Shown: positions 37,629 to 46,617 of the stretch, in pieces
Layout: the number at the start of each line of letters is the position of its first letter
Numbering within the stretch: position 1 is the stretch's first letter
Assembly: GCA_031267685.1 (NCBI GenBank)
Contig: JAIRYV010000064.1
Span: forward strand, 124,001 to 188,000
Reading direction: 5' to 3'
DNA from: Treponema sp.
GTDB taxonomy: Bacteria > Spirochaetota > Spirochaetia > Treponematales > Breznakiellaceae
DNA length: 64,000 nucleotides
Notes under the pieces: model-generated
The model's input: the letters and a program-made list of their open reading frames with translations, nothing else
Database searches by the model: none
What the model was told of the DNA's origin: nothing
Position numbers and translations under genes: made by a program

Positions 37629-38642
37629 TCATTCCTTTCCAAGTCTGATTCCCAAACAACTTGCCACAGCGCGTTCCCAGCCGGGGATTCGGTTATGGAT
37701 GGGTACATTCGCCAGTACGGTTTTGCCGTAGGGATTCTCCTTTTCTGGGCGGAGAGTGCGCAAGACCATGGCTGTTGAGCCACCTCCATCAAAGTTAAGG
37801 CCATCGCAGGCGCCGATCCGCTGCAGCAAAAGTCCAAGTTCCGCCTCGGTGGCGCCGATGCTGGATGATCGCCTTCCGTCAATGGCGAGGAGATAGAGGA
37901 TATTCCCACTTGCAGAAAGTCCTGCCGCGCTGCGTGGATAACGGGGGGCTTTTTCGTCCGCTGCCTGATCCAGCACACGCTTGACCAGCGCCCCGTCTCT
38001 GAGTACCATCTGAAAACCCCCGACTGCGTTTGCTATACCGTGCATATTGGCCAGTTCTCTCTGAGAAACGATGGCGGCCATTCTTTGCGTTGAGAAAGCG
38101 TCATCGCCTTTTTCAACGGCATGGTCCGCGTAAAACACCAGCGCATCGTAGCGGGGATCGGGACGGGCGACTATAATGCCGTTTGAAACCGTGATTCCGT
38201 CTATAAACCGATCTTCTCCGATCTTTGCCGAAGATGGACTAAAGGGATTGGTATTGATCCCCGCGACACAGTTTGAGTGTTCTACAAAATGAGAGACAGA
38301 AGCAGCGGGTATGTGATTCTCCTGGTAAGCACCCTCACCTGTTCCGGGGTCGCTTACCACGATGGAAAGCCTCGGTTCGCTCAGATCCGCCCGAAGCACC
38401 CAGAACTCAAGCCGGGGATTCTCTGTCTTTCCGGCGAATAGGGCCAGTCCGCCGCCGAATTCCTCTGCATATGGCTCCCATTGCGGGACAACGGCGTCAA
38501 TCGTCCCAAAAGTGGTGGGTGTAGCAACGGTTTCCCGCAGTGGGGAAAATGTCTGGCAGGAGGTGAAAGAAAGGAATAACAGTAATATTTTTGTCAAGCG
38601 CCTCGATGTATGACTAGTTATGTATTTGTTTTGTCTTTGCAT
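37629..38642 (-). CDS. Phosphodiester glycosidase-like lipoprotein (NAGPA/DUF2233)
   Basis: About 337 residues. The family motif NFDGGGSTAMV lies near the C-terminus, with GEDRFIDGITVSNGIIVARP and GINTNPF upstream, as in NAGPA-domain proteins related to the enzyme that uncovers mannose-6-phosphate. Bacterial members are probably exo-glycosidases of phosphodiester-linked sugars. A lipobox-like SFTSC follows LTKILLLFL, so it is likely a lipoprotein. Start is uncertain: ATG 38642 has no clear ribosome binding site, and TTG 38597 would give a tidier signal peptide but has GAGG only three bases away. No operon partner is evident. Confidence 0.75.
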   Translation of the reverse strand: MQRQNKYITSHTSRRLTKILLLFLSFTSCQTFSPLRETVATPTTFGTIDAVVPQWEPYAEEFGGGLALFAGKTENPRLEFWVLRADLSEPRLSIVVSDPGTGEGAYQENHIPAASVSHFVEHSNCVAGINTNPFSPSSAKIGEDRFIDGITVSNGIIVARPDPRYDALVFYADHAVEKGDDAFSTQRMAAIVSQRELANMHGIANAVGGFQMVLRDGALVKRVLDQAADEKAPRYPRSAAGLSASGNILYLLAIDGRRSSSIGATEAELGLLLQRIGACDGLNFDGGGSTAMVLRTLRPEKENPYGKTVLANVPIHNRIPGWERAVASCLGIRLGKE

Positions 38643-38701
38643 TAGCGAAGGGTAAACCGTCGAGGCAAAGCAAGTCAACCACGATTGCCTCATACATGCT
38701 G

Positions 38702-39244
38702 CTAGAAAGAGGGCGCACACGTTATACGAATGGATACAGCAAGGGAAGTCACGACAACATCGCTGCTGGCCCCTCGCTCTAGCCCAGCGCGGACGGCCTT
38801 CTTCTGATCCGTGTGCAGTGGATACACCCGAAGGGAAAGTTCGACACTCTGGGTAATGTTTAGATCATTGTCATTCTCCAGAGCGATGGAACCGTTCATA
38901 GTAATGATGGTTCCCACGTCAGGGGCAGCGGCCAGAGTGATGCTCCTTGCTCCTGTGGTATAATTCACGGTTCCCATAAAAGCAGTCCCGGCAATAATGG
39001 CACCGGCAATGATTCTTTTGTTACCGTTGATATAAATCTTGATTATATAGGCAGTCAGGGGAATTTCCGACGTGTCAGGACTGAAAGTGAAGGTTTTGAC
39101 CGACGTCCCGTTGGGAGATTCATTCGCCGTCCATTCACCCTCCTCCGAAGCCGACCTCCATGACTTGCTCTGATACATGATATCATTGGCATTTGCGCCC
39201 TGCAGGTTTTTTTTATAGATGTCATGGGCGGTTGCCAGTCCCAT
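38702..39244 (-). CDS. Hypothetical protein, possibly truncated
   Basis: A 180-residue frame with a strand-rich C-terminal part (ITLAAAPDVGTIITMNGSIALENDNDL) reminiscent of secreted or phage-tail-like beta domains, but no family is recognised. There is no clear ribosome binding site at ATG 39244, and the frame continues upstream for some 20 codons without a start, so it may be the end of a longer, lost gene. The 159 bases between it and the next gene hold nothing recognisable. Confidence 0.45.
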   Translation of the reverse strand: MGLATAHDIYKKNLQGANANDIMYQSKSWRSASEEGEWTANESPNGTSVKTFTFSPDTSEIPLTAYIIKIYINGNKRIIAGAIIAGTAFMGTVNYTTGARSITLAAAPDVGTIITMNGSIALENDNDLNITQSVELSLRVYPLHTDQKKAVRAGLERGASSDVVVTSLAVSIRITCAPSF

Positions 39245-39403
39245 TTCCCAGAAAGCATCCTGGCAAAATGTAGGTGAAGTGGAGTGTGAGAGGCATCGCT
39301 AACGAAGTTGCCGCGCCGACCTAGCGAAACGGAGCCCCGAGCCGCTTTAGTGGCGAAGCATATACACACCTGTTAGGCGAAGTACCCCCGTTTTTATACT
39401 TGT

Positions 39404-40318
39404 TTAAGGCAATACTTTATGGGTAATATTTCCGTTCTGGGTTACTGCGTTTATTATCCCAGATCCCTTTTTGTTAGTTATTTTCCCCGTAGTATATCCT
39501 GTCCTGTCCCAGCCACTGCTACTGGGGCGTTGCCTGTATGAATAATTTGATTGTATATCAACATCTACATCTACATTGTTTCCCACTTTCAATTCTATGT
39601 TTATATTACCGTTCGCTGTTTCTAGAGCAATAGTTTGTGCCTCTATCTCTCCTGTGTAATGTATGCTTCCGTTCACTGTTTTCAGAGTAATAGTTTGTCC
39701 CCCTATCCCTCCTGTGTAATCTATGCTTCCATTCACTGTTTGCAGAGCAATAGTTTGTCCCTCTATCCCTCCTGTATAATGTATGCTTCCGTTAGGCATA
39801 TCCAATTCAATAGAATCATACTTACTTTTGTTAAGAGTAAAACTTCCATTGGTTGTTTTTATATCAATCGAAGCGCAATCAATGTTATTAATCGTTATTC
39901 CACCGTTTGTGGAAACAAACTTGATCGAAGTGCAATCAATGTTATTAACCGTTATTCCACCGTTTGTGGAAACAAACTTGATCGAAACGCCATCAGGTAC
40001 CTGAACAATCACCCTCGCTCTATCATTCTGGACAATCCGATTCCGATTGTTATGGTAGGTTATTCTTCCATCATTGTATCCGCTAATGTTTAGTTGGACA
40101 TCGGAAACAAGTTTTATAATGGTTCCAGTTATATTTTCACTATAATTAAAAAAAACTTCATCAAAGTTTTTTATTATATGTATCTGGCCGTCCGGTGATT
40201 TCTCAACAACCATATCCAAAGCATGGAAATTTGCGTCAACCGTAAAATCTGCCGCATATACAGGCAGTCCAACAGTTACAAGAGCCAGAAAAATAAACCA
40301 ATTCCCTATAGATTTCAT
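39404..40318 (-). CDS. Exported DUF4097-like beta-repeat protein
   Basis: About 304 residues with a signal peptide ending VYA. The body is a run of short strands with NGSI/NGGI turns, the pattern of DUF4097-type beta-helix proteins. Two sets of recent internal duplication are visible in the DNA: a 57-bp unit (39870-39926 and 39927-39983, nearly identical) and a 60-bp unit repeated three to four times across about 39590-39790 (protein HYTGGIEGQTIAL). GGAGG six bases upstream fixes ATG 40318 rather than 40324. Probably a cell-envelope or adhesin-like protein. Confidence 0.7.
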   Translation of the reverse strand: MKSIGNWFIFLALVTVGLPVYAADFTVDANFHALDMVVEKSPDGQIHIIKNFDEVFFNYSENITGTIIKLVSDVQLNISGYNDGRITYHNNRNRIVQNDRARVIVQVPDGVSIKFVSTNGGITVNNIDCTSIKFVSTNGGITINNIDCASIDIKTTNGSFTLNKSKYDSIELDMPNGSIHYTGGIEGQTIALQTVNGSIDYTGGIGGQTITLKTVNGSIHYTGEIEAQTIALETANGNINIELKVGNNVDVDVDIQSNYSYRQRPSSSGWDRTGYTTGKITNKKGSGIINAVTQNGNITHKVLP

Positions 40319-40539
40319 TGTCATCCTCCAAAGTATTATTTATGAGATATCATAGCATATCTTCTTATGGAAGTCAAAATATTTTCTTCATTTTTCAATC
40401 AATTTTGGCGGATGGCCTAGCGATGTCTGGCACTACTGACATATATCGAACTATCGCTGCTTTTCTCTTGCCTATTTCCGCAAGCACGGCTAATATAGAA
40501 AAAACGCGCCGGAAAGCGGCGTGGTACAAGGAGTGTTTC

Positions 40540-41100
40540 ATGGCAAAACATGCGCTGGTGTTTCTGGCAGACGGCTTTGAGGAAGTGGAGGCTATCACCC
40601 CCATAGACTACCTCAGAAGGGCAGGTATTGAGGTAACGACGTGCAGTGTCGGTGGGCAAATGGTGAAGGGTTCGCACGGCATAGTGGTACAGGCGGACAC
40701 ACGCCTTGCAGCGCAGGGGCCGCTCAAGGCAGCGCATTGGGACGCGGCGCTGCTGCCGGGCGGTATACCCGGAGCGCCGAACCTGGCCGCATCAGAGGCG
40801 GTGAGCGCCTTGTTGCGGGATATGGCAGCGGCAGGCAAGCTGGTTTGCGCCATCTGCGCGTCGCCAGCAGTGGTTCTGTCCCCACTGGGCTTACTGAAGG
40901 AACGGCGCTTTACCTGCTATCCAGGTATGGAAACAGAGGTTACCGATGGAGCATGGTCAGAGGAGCGGGTCGTGGTGGACGGGAACCTTATCACCAGTCG
41001 AGGTGCAGGAACAGCGGCAGACTGGGCAATCAGCATTATCGCTCAACTCGTGGACAGGGAAACTGCAGAGATCATAGCTGCTAAAGTAGTGCTGAACTAG
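40540..41100 (+). CDS. DJ-1/PfpI family protein (YajL/ThiJ-like)
   Basis: 186 residues. The reactive Cys lies in the nucleophile elbow LVCAICASPAVVL and the conserved Glu in DGFEEVEAITP, as in DJ-1/YajL proteins that act on glyoxal-modified groups or as chaperones. AAGGAG (40528-40533) sets ATG 40540; the frame is open further upstream to 40318 but that part overlaps the promoter region of the opposite gene. It converges with the PfkB kinase gene and overlaps its 3' end by 20 bases. Confidence 0.9.
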   Translation: MAKHALVFLADGFEEVEAITPIDYLRRAGIEVTTCSVGGQMVKGSHGIVVQADTRLAAQGPLKAAHWDAALLPGGIPGAPNLAASEAVSALLRDMAAAGKLVCAICASPAVVLSPLGLLKERRFTCYPGMETEVTDGAWSEERVVVDGNLITSRGAGTAADWAISIIAQLVDRETAEIIAAKVVLN

Positions 41101-42172
41101 GGCGTCCTTTTGCGCTGCCGAGTGTTTTGGCAAACTGGGACAGCTTTTGCCGGTCAATGTGAGTGCCGGGTACATCAAGCACTTGCGAGGCAACCTTGTT
41201 TCCCAGACTAATACACTCGGCAAGGGACTTGTCCCGAATCCAGGCCGCGAGAAAGGCTGCGCAAAAGGTATCGCCCGCGCCAGTAGTTTCAAGCGGGATC
41301 ACGGCAAGGGCTTCCTCTCGATAGACCGCGCCATTGGCAAAAACAAGCGCGCCTTTGGGACCAAGTTTGATGACAATAACCGGAAAGAGGTCTTGCGCCG
41401 TCTGTTTCTTAAAGAAATCGTAACGTTGGGGAGGAAGCATATCTTTTTTCTCAAAGAAAACGCTATTTTCAATCTCACTTTCTTCGTTATTCTCCACTGG
41501 ATTCAGTGCATAGTAAAATGCCTCGGCCTCTTCTTCGTTCATAAACAGAAATAGTGGATAGTCGTTGCAATAGGCCGCTATGTTCCTGGCCTGCTGCGCG
41601 GCTATGGCAACGGAACTCAGATCAAGCGCGACTACAGTTCCGCACTCAGCGGCAACGTGCATAATATGGCGCACTAGAGCTTCCCGCTCCAGAATATAGC
41701 CGTCAATCACAATGACTTTCGCCGCTTGAACCGTTTCTTTCGGGATGTCGTCTGCGCTCAAAAGGCTTGCGGCAGCGGGACTAGCCGCAATACGAGCCGC
41801 ACCCTCCGAGCCTTGCAGAACAAGGCAGATGCCAGTCGGCGCATCTTTCTGGACAAGAAAGGTATTCACCCCAGCCTCACGTTCTTCCTGCTCAAAGAGC
41901 GCCGCAAAGTGATCCGGCGCGTTTCTGACAGAACCAATCGCACCGACAAAACCAGTGTCCAGACCCAGCATCGCCGCAATCTTCGCTACATTGGCTGCAC
42001 CGCCGCCAGCACTTGTGGTAACTTCTGGTAAGAACGACAGAATCTCGACGATTTTTTCATATTCGATATGCTGAATCGGCTTACTAAGGCCAATACTGTC
42101 AAGCATATCCCGATCAAGCAGGGCAAACACGTCAATGATGGCATTACCAATACAAAGCATATCTAATTTCAT
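41081..42172 (-). CDS. PfkB/ribokinase-family sugar or nucleoside kinase
   Basis: 363 residues. N-terminal motif GGGAANVAKIAAMLG and C-terminal TTGAGDTFCAAF with the catalytic Asp are the two PfkB signatures. The overall style is that of adenosine-kinase-like spirochaete proteins, longer than E. coli ribokinase because of an insert rich in Glu (NPVENNEESEIEN). Substrate is not determined. No ribosome binding site is visible before the ATG: the position is taken by the right arm of a hairpin, which suggests translation coupled to the acetate kinase gene upstream. Confidence 0.85.
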   Translation of the reverse strand: MKLDMLCIGNAIIDVFALLDRDMLDSIGLSKPIQHIEYEKIVEILSFLPEVTTSAGGGAANVAKIAAMLGLDTGFVGAIGSVRNAPDHFAALFEQEEREAGVNTFLVQKDAPTGICLVLQGSEGAARIAASPAAASLLSADDIPKETVQAAKVIVIDGYILEREALVRHIMHVAAECGTVVALDLSSVAIAAQQARNIAAYCNDYPLFLFMNEEEAEAFYYALNPVENNEESEIENSVFFEKKDMLPPQRYDFFKKQTAQDLFPVIVIKLGPKGALVFANGAVYREEALAVIPLETTGAGDTFCAAFLAAWIRDKSLAECISLGNKVASQVLDVPGTHIDRQKLSQFAKTLGSAKGRPSSALL

Positions 42173-42181
42173 GTTGTTTTA

Positions 42182-42197
42182 GGCGGCAAGTGCCGCC
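42182..42197 (-). promoter_or_regulatory. Hairpin between ackA and the PfkB kinase gene
   Basis: GGCGGCA and TGCCGCC separated by two bases, nine bases after the ackA stop codon (minus strand) and ten before the kinase start. It occupies the place of the ribosome binding site. It may act as a processing or weak termination signal. Confidence 0.5.
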
Positions 42198-42206
42198 TTG
42201 TCTTTC

Positions 42207-43544
42207 CTATTTCGCTACCGCCAATATGGAGGCAAGTTCCGGGTTCTTCGCAAGATCATCCTTGAGACCTGCAGCGCGTCCCTTATTCACATAGTCCTTA
42301 CTCTGGAAGGAATAGGTGAAGTTGGTATGCACATCGTAGGTTTTCTTCATCAGAGCATAGGCATCCTCAGTCATAACCAGTTCCTCATCAGTGGGAATGA
42401 TGAAGATCGGGATGCGCGAGTAGTCTTTGGAGATGATGGTCTCGGCGTTGCGGGTCCGGGCAAGCATATTTTTGTCTGGATCATAGACAATACCAAAGTT
42501 CTGCAGCCCCTCAAGCACCTTGCGCCTGACAAACCACGCAAATTCACCAACGCCGGCAGTCAGCACGAGCGCGTCAACACGCCCCAACGCCGCGATATAC
42601 GCGCCAATGTACTTGCGGACATGGTAGGCTTCCATGTCCTGCGCAAGAGTGGCACGAGCATCGCCTCTCACCACCGCGTCCTGAATGTCCCGACGGTCCG
42701 CGAATTCGCCACTGATACCAAGAAGCCCAGACTTTTTGTTCAGTGCAGACTCAATCTCCTCAGCACTCATGCCGGTTTTCCGCATCATGTAGAACGGTAT
42801 TGCCATGTCCGCATCGCCAGAGCGGGTTCCCATAATCAAACCCTCAAGCGGAGTCAGGCCCATTGAGGTATCAAAGGAACAGCCGTTCTTCACCGCGTTT
42901 ATCGAAGAGCCATTCCCCATGTGTGCAATGATGAGATTCGTCTTAAATGGGTCTTTGCCCAGAAGCACTGCAGCGCGTTTCGCAGTGTACAGAAACGAAG
43001 TCCCGTGAAACCCATAGCGCCGCACTCCATACTTCTCATACCACTCATACGGAAACGCATAGAGGTAGGACTCCGGCGGCATGGTCTGATGCCACGCCGT
43101 ATCCATGATCGCGCAGTGAGGCACATGAGGCAACACCTTCTTCGCAGCCTTAATGCCCATAATGTTGGCTGGAATGTGGAGCGGTCCCAGGTCTTTCACC
43201 TCGTTAAACCCCGCTATTACCTCGTCGTCAACAATGACGGATTTGGTAAACTTGTCTCCGCCGTGTAAAACACGATGTCCCACTGCCCCGATCATGTCCA
43301 TGTCCTTGATAACTCCATGTTCCGAGTCGGTGAGCGTCTTGATGATAAGTTCAACCGCGTCCGTGTGAGTGGGGCAATCGTGTTCCGTGGTAAATTCGGC
43401 CTTACCCTTTACCTTGTGGGTAATAAACGATCCTCCAAGTGTAACTTTCTCAACAATACCAACTGCGAGAACATCCTTCGCGTCCCAGTCATACACCTGA
43501 TACTTAGCGGAAGATGATCCACAGTTCAATGTCAGAATAACCAT
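42207..43544 (-). CDS. ackA: Acetate kinase
   Basis: Makes ATP and acetate from acetyl phosphate and ADP, the usual energy-yielding end of fermentation in this group. 445 residues. Motifs: [13 protein letters not shown] at the N-terminus, [23 protein letters not shown] and [18 protein letters not shown] precedes the ATG. The pta gene is not in the window. The PfkB kinase gene follows in the same direction. Confidence 0.97.
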   Translation of the reverse strand: MVILTLNCGSSSAKYQVYDWDAKDVLAVGIVEKVTLGGSFITHKVKGKAEFTTEHDCPTHTDAVELIIKTLTDSEHGVIKDMDMIGAVGHRVLHGGDKFTKSVIVDDEVIAGFNEVKDLGPLHIPANIMGIKAAKKVLPHVPHCAIMDTAWHQTMPPESYLYAFPYEWYEKYGVRRYGFHGTSFLYTAKRAAVLLGKDPFKTNLIIAHMGNGSSINAVKNGCSFDTSMGLTPLEGLIMGTRSGDADMAIPFYMMRKTGMSAEEIESALNKKSGLLGISGEFADRRDIQDAVVRGDARATLAQDMEAYHVRKYIGAYIAALGRVDALVLTAGVGEFAWFVRRKVLEGLQNFGIVYDPDKNMLARTRNAETIISKDYSRIPIFIIPTDEELVMTEDAYALMKKTYDVHTNFTYSFQSKDYVNKGRAAGLKDDLAKNPELASILAVAK

Positions 43545-43580
43545 GCAAATCTCCTTTTATAGTTTTATCCACACGCTCAT

Positions 43581-43608
43581 CAAACCCCATGCCTAAAGCA
43601 GGGGTTTG
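43581..43608. other. Solitary hairpin resembling an IS200/IS605 end
   Basis: CAAACCCC and GGGGTTTG around the loop ATGCCTAAAGCA. The GCCTAAAG word and the pairing resemble the element end at 52796-52815, so this may be a single left-over end. No transposase sequence adjoins it. The remaining 43609-43958 holds nothing recognisable. Confidence 0.4.
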
Positions 43609-43958
43609 TAGCTTGGGCTGCTTGTTCAGTTTGCTCTACAGGTTTCTGCCTTATCACCAAGAGCCAGCGCTCTATGTCCATAGACTTTGATTTCTCATAC
43701 TGCGTGGATACGAGAATGTATACTAAGCTATCTTTATCTCAATGTCAACCAGCGATTTTCCGTCTCCAGAGGGCCTTGTGCCAGACACTGACAACTAGTG
43801 CCAGACAGCCCGTCTTAAGCCAAGTGTTTTACGGCAGTTTCGGTAGGAGTGCAGACCGCGCCTTTACTGGGTTTAATACCCGTGCGACTTTGTTCCCTTG
43901 CTCAGAGGCGTCATTGACTCAGCGCACAGACGCGTCATGAAAGCCTTTGTTTTTCCAG

Positions 43959-44192
43959 AGACTGGTACATCTCTCGGAAAAGACTGGTACATCTCTCGGA
44001 AGAGACTGGTACATCTCTCGGAAGAGACTGGTACATCTCTCGGAAGAGACTGGTACATCTCTCGGAAAAGACTGGTACATCTCTCGGAAAAGACTGGTAC
44101 ATCTCTCGGAAGAGACTGGTACATCTCTCGGAAGAGACTGGTACATCTCTCGGAAGAGACTGGTACATCTCTCGGAAGAGATTGGTATGAGG
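43959..44192. repeat. Exact 22-bp tandem array (AGACTGGTACATCTCTCGG type)
   Basis: Units begin at 43959, 43981, 44003 and then every 22 bases to 44157, with a degenerate last unit at 44179. Units are nearly identical, differing mainly in an AA/GA dinucleotide, so the array is young. AGAGA and TCTCT flank a central GTAC, giving each unit an imperfect dyad. Since 22 is not a multiple of three, open frames here have a 66-base repeat and occur in several frames, which argues against coding. Confidence 0.92.
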
Positions 44193-44227
44193 TATTCTCG
44201 TTTTATAGAGACGATAGGGAAAACCGG

Positions 44228-45247
44228 TCAGAAACGCAGAAGGTTGCCACCATAGGTGAGACCCGCACCAAAGCCAACCGTCATGATGAGGTCGCCCCTT
44301 CGCAGTTCGCCAGCACGGTTGAGTTCATCGAGCGCAATGGGAATCGAGGCCGCCGAGGTATTCGCATACTCTTGTATGTTAAGGAAAAACTTTTGCTCCG
44401 GTATGTCCAGCCGCCTTGCCGCAGCCTGTACAATCCGCGCATTGGCCTGATGAGGTACGATGCGGCTCACGTCCTTAATGCTAATCCCCTCGTCAAGCAG
44501 AAGCTGCGTAATGGTAGAGGTTACCGCTTTGACCGCGAAGTTGTACACGGCTCGGCCATTCATCTCCATGTGCGGCGACAGAGTAATCGTGTCGTTGGCC
44601 TTGTAAGCGTTACGACTTCCGCCATCCCGTATCATAATATGCTCCGAACCAGAACCGTCAGCCCCTAGTATGGTTCGCAAAAGGCCGCGGCCTTCTGCCT
44701 CTGTCTTTTCGAGTAAAACTGCGCCTGCCCCATCCCCAAAGAGTATGCAGTTTGTCCGCTCATTCCAGTCAACAAAACGAGACAGAATCTCCGAGCCAAT
44801 AACCAAAGCCCGGCGGCGCTTTTTATTGATGGCAAGCAGGGCAGCAGCACTTTCAAGTGCATAGATGAAGCCGCTGCAGCCCGCGCTCAGGTCGAAAGCG
44901 CCCGCGTTACGCGCCTCAAGCCTGTCCTGCACTATGCAGGCGCTGGCCGGGCAGCCGATATAGTCCCCTGACGCAGTGCCGACAACAATCAGATCAAGGG
45001 TAAGAGCCAGTTCCTCAATGGTTTTTTCCGCACAAACCCCGCGCTCTATGGCCAGACTGAGCGTGTTACGCGCCGCCTCCAGCGCCAGATCACTGCATGC
45101 CACATCGTCATCAGCAATATGCCGCGCCTCAATGCCTGTATGTGAGCGTATCCACTCGTCGTTAGTGTCTAGTGTCTTTGCCAAATCTTCATTTGTAAGC
45201 CGCCGGGGAGGAATCGCCCGCCCTGTGGCGATAATTTCAAACGCCAT
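44228..45247 (-). CDS. fabH: Beta-ketoacyl-ACP synthase III
   Basis: Starts fatty-acid synthesis by condensing an acyl-CoA with malonyl-ACP. 339 residues. The catalytic triad is complete: Cys124 in SAGCSGFIYA, His266 in VPHQANARI and Asn296 in YANTSAASIP. AAAGGA precedes ATG 45247. Other fab genes are not adjacent. The upstream gap to the divergent DtxR-type gene contains a dyad, TTAATTA-CTGG-TTAATTA (about 45299-45317), that could be an operator. Confidence 0.95.
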   Translation of the reverse strand: MAFEIIATGRAIPPRRLTNEDLAKTLDTNDEWIRSHTGIEARHIADDDVACSDLALEAARNTLSLAIERGVCAEKTIEELALTLDLIVVGTASGDYIGCPASACIVQDRLEARNAGAFDLSAGCSGFIYALESAAALLAINKKRRRALVIGSEILSRFVDWNERTNCILFGDGAGAVLLEKTEAEGRGLLRTILGADGSGSEHIMIRDGGSRNAYKANDTITLSPHMEMNGRAVYNFAVKAVTSTITQLLLDEGISIKDVSRIVPHQANARIVQAAARRLDIPEQKFFLNIQEYANTSAASIPIALDELNRAGELRRGDLIMTVGFGAGLTYGGNLLRF

Positions 45248-45402
45248 GTTATATCCTTTTAAATTACCCTGAATATATTGAATATACCAAGGTTTGTTTT
45301 TAATTACTGGTTAATTAGACATACTTTTCAGTCAAATGGTTGCGCGTATACCCCCTAAAAAACGTTACTTCTATACTTTTGCGCCTAGACAAGTGGAGAA
45401 TT

Positions 45403-45795
45403 ATGCCTCAAAATAGTGTTATGACACAATCATTGGAAGATTATCTTGAAATGGTGAGTTTTCTTGCGGATGATGGGGAAGTGCGGGTGACGGATATTGC
45501 GGCGCGTCTCCATGTCTCCAAGCCTTCGGTGTTTACTGCACTGAAGGTACTGGAAGATCAGGGTCTGATTGAGCATAAGCGATACCGGACGGTGTTGCTT
45601 ACGCAACAGGGGGCGCGTAGAGCTGCGGAAATACGAGCCCGTCACCGTTTTCTCACTGAGTTTCTCCGTGATGTGGTGGGCGTGAACGCTGACATTGCGG
45701 AGAAAGATGCTTGCAAAATGGAACACTTACTCTCTGAAGAGACTCTCTTGAAAATGAAAATCTTTGCTAAGGGGAAGATACGGTCTGAGCGCTGA
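45403..45795 (+). CDS. DtxR/MntR-type metal-dependent regulator
   Basis: 130 residues with the N-terminal winged helix typical of the DtxR family (SLEDYLEMVSFLADDGEVRVTDIAARL, recognition helix VSKPSVFTALKVLEDQGLI) and a short dimerisation part with the metal-ligand style KMEHLLSEE. The SH3-like third domain is absent, as in MntR. GGAGAA before ATG 45403 excludes the longer frame from 45340. It probably represses metal-uptake genes elsewhere. Its stop overlaps the next gene. Confidence 0.85.
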   Translation: MPQNSVMTQSLEDYLEMVSFLADDGEVRVTDIAARLHVSKPSVFTALKVLEDQGLIEHKRYRTVLLTQQGARRAAEIRARHRFLTEFLRDVVGVNADIAEKDACKMEHLLSEETLLKMKIFAKGKIRSER

Positions 45796-46567
45796 ATATT
45801 TTGAAGCCTACTACACAGCTATCTATGGCTCACGTTGGATGCGCCTGCGACAAGCCCTGTTTGAAGATGCTGCGCTTGTTGCGTTTAGTTGTGGCTTGTC
45901 TGTTCCCTATTTCCTGAACCGTGCCTCGATACTGGCCGCTCATGCGCTCAGAATGTCGGAGGCAGGAACTGTGCTTGACGCCTGTGCTGCTCCGGGCGGC
46001 AAGAGCCTAGTGCTTGCTTCTGGGTTAAACGAAGGCCAGAGCCTGCTTGCCAACGAGCTTTCAAGCGAGCGGCGCGGGCGGCTTGCGCGGGTGTTGGACG
46101 AGCATCTTGGCGCGGAGAAACGGCGGCGTGTCCGTGTATCTGGCTTTGACGCTGCCCGTCTTGCAGGACAAGAGCGTGAGCATGGCCGCTTTGCCGGCAT
46201 ATTGCTTGACGCGCCTTGTTCCAGTGAGCGCTATGTTCTGCGAAACGAAAAAGCGCTTGCGGAATGGACAAACGCCCGTCCGCGCTATCTTGCTCAGAGG
46301 CAGTGGGCGCTTCTTTCAGCCGCGTTCCTGCTCCTTGCCCCGGGTGCATCTCTGGTATACGCCACTTGTGCTATCTCCGCTGAAGAAAACGATGGCGTGG
46401 TTTCCCGCCTTATGAAGAAGTACACGGGGGAAGTAGTGCTGGACGAGCCAGCGTTTAAGGAGGGTGAAAAGACCACTTTTGGCAGACTCATATTGCCTGA
46501 CGAAACCAACGGCATGGGGCCAATGTACATAGCGCGTGTTTGGAAGAACAGAAAGCTGCACGAATAA
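45764..46567 (+). CDS. RNA cytosine-5 methyltransferase (RsmB/NOP2 family, short form)
   Basis: AdoMet-dependent methyltransferase domain, 267 residues or slightly fewer. AdoMet site DACAAPGGKS, catalytic motif LDAPCSSERYVL and second Cys in VYATCAISAEEN are all present. Full-length RsmB has about 430 residues with an N-terminal NusB-like domain that is absent here, as in YebU-type or short archaeal-style enzymes. Start is unclear: TTG 45764 lacks a site, while AAGGGGAAG (45769-45777) would suit the CTG codon at 45785. Both overlap the DtxR gene, so translation is probably coupled. Confidence 0.85.
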   Translation: MLRGRYGLSAEYFEAYYTAIYGSRWMRLRQALFEDAALVAFSCGLSVPYFLNRASILAAHALRMSEAGTVLDACAAPGGKSLVLASGLNEGQSLLANELSSERRGRLARVLDEHLGAEKRRRVRVSGFDAARLAGQEREHGRFAGILLDAPCSSERYVLRNEKALAEWTNARPRYLAQRQWALLSAAFLLLAPGASLVYATCAISAEENDGVVSRLMKKYTGEVVLDEPAFKEGEKTTFGRLILPDETNGMGPMYIARVWKNRKLHE

Positions 46568-46602
46568 ACACGGATGGATGAGAGAATCCATCGTGTTTAT
46601 TC
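46562..46602. terminator. Hairpin between the convergent methyltransferase and malG genes
   Basis: GAATAAACACG and GATGG pair with CCATC and GTGTTTATTC, with one bulged base and a loop around 46580. It includes the methyltransferase stop codon and lies 16 bases before the malG stop. No T-run; likely a shared mRNA end. Confidence 0.55.
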
Positions 46603-46617
46603 GCGTAATTTGAGACT

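Noticed and set aside
43556-43577. TATAAA before ackA as a -10 box
   Set aside because: It overlaps the AAGGAG of ackA, so the start point would leave no room for ribosome binding; probably just an A-rich site.
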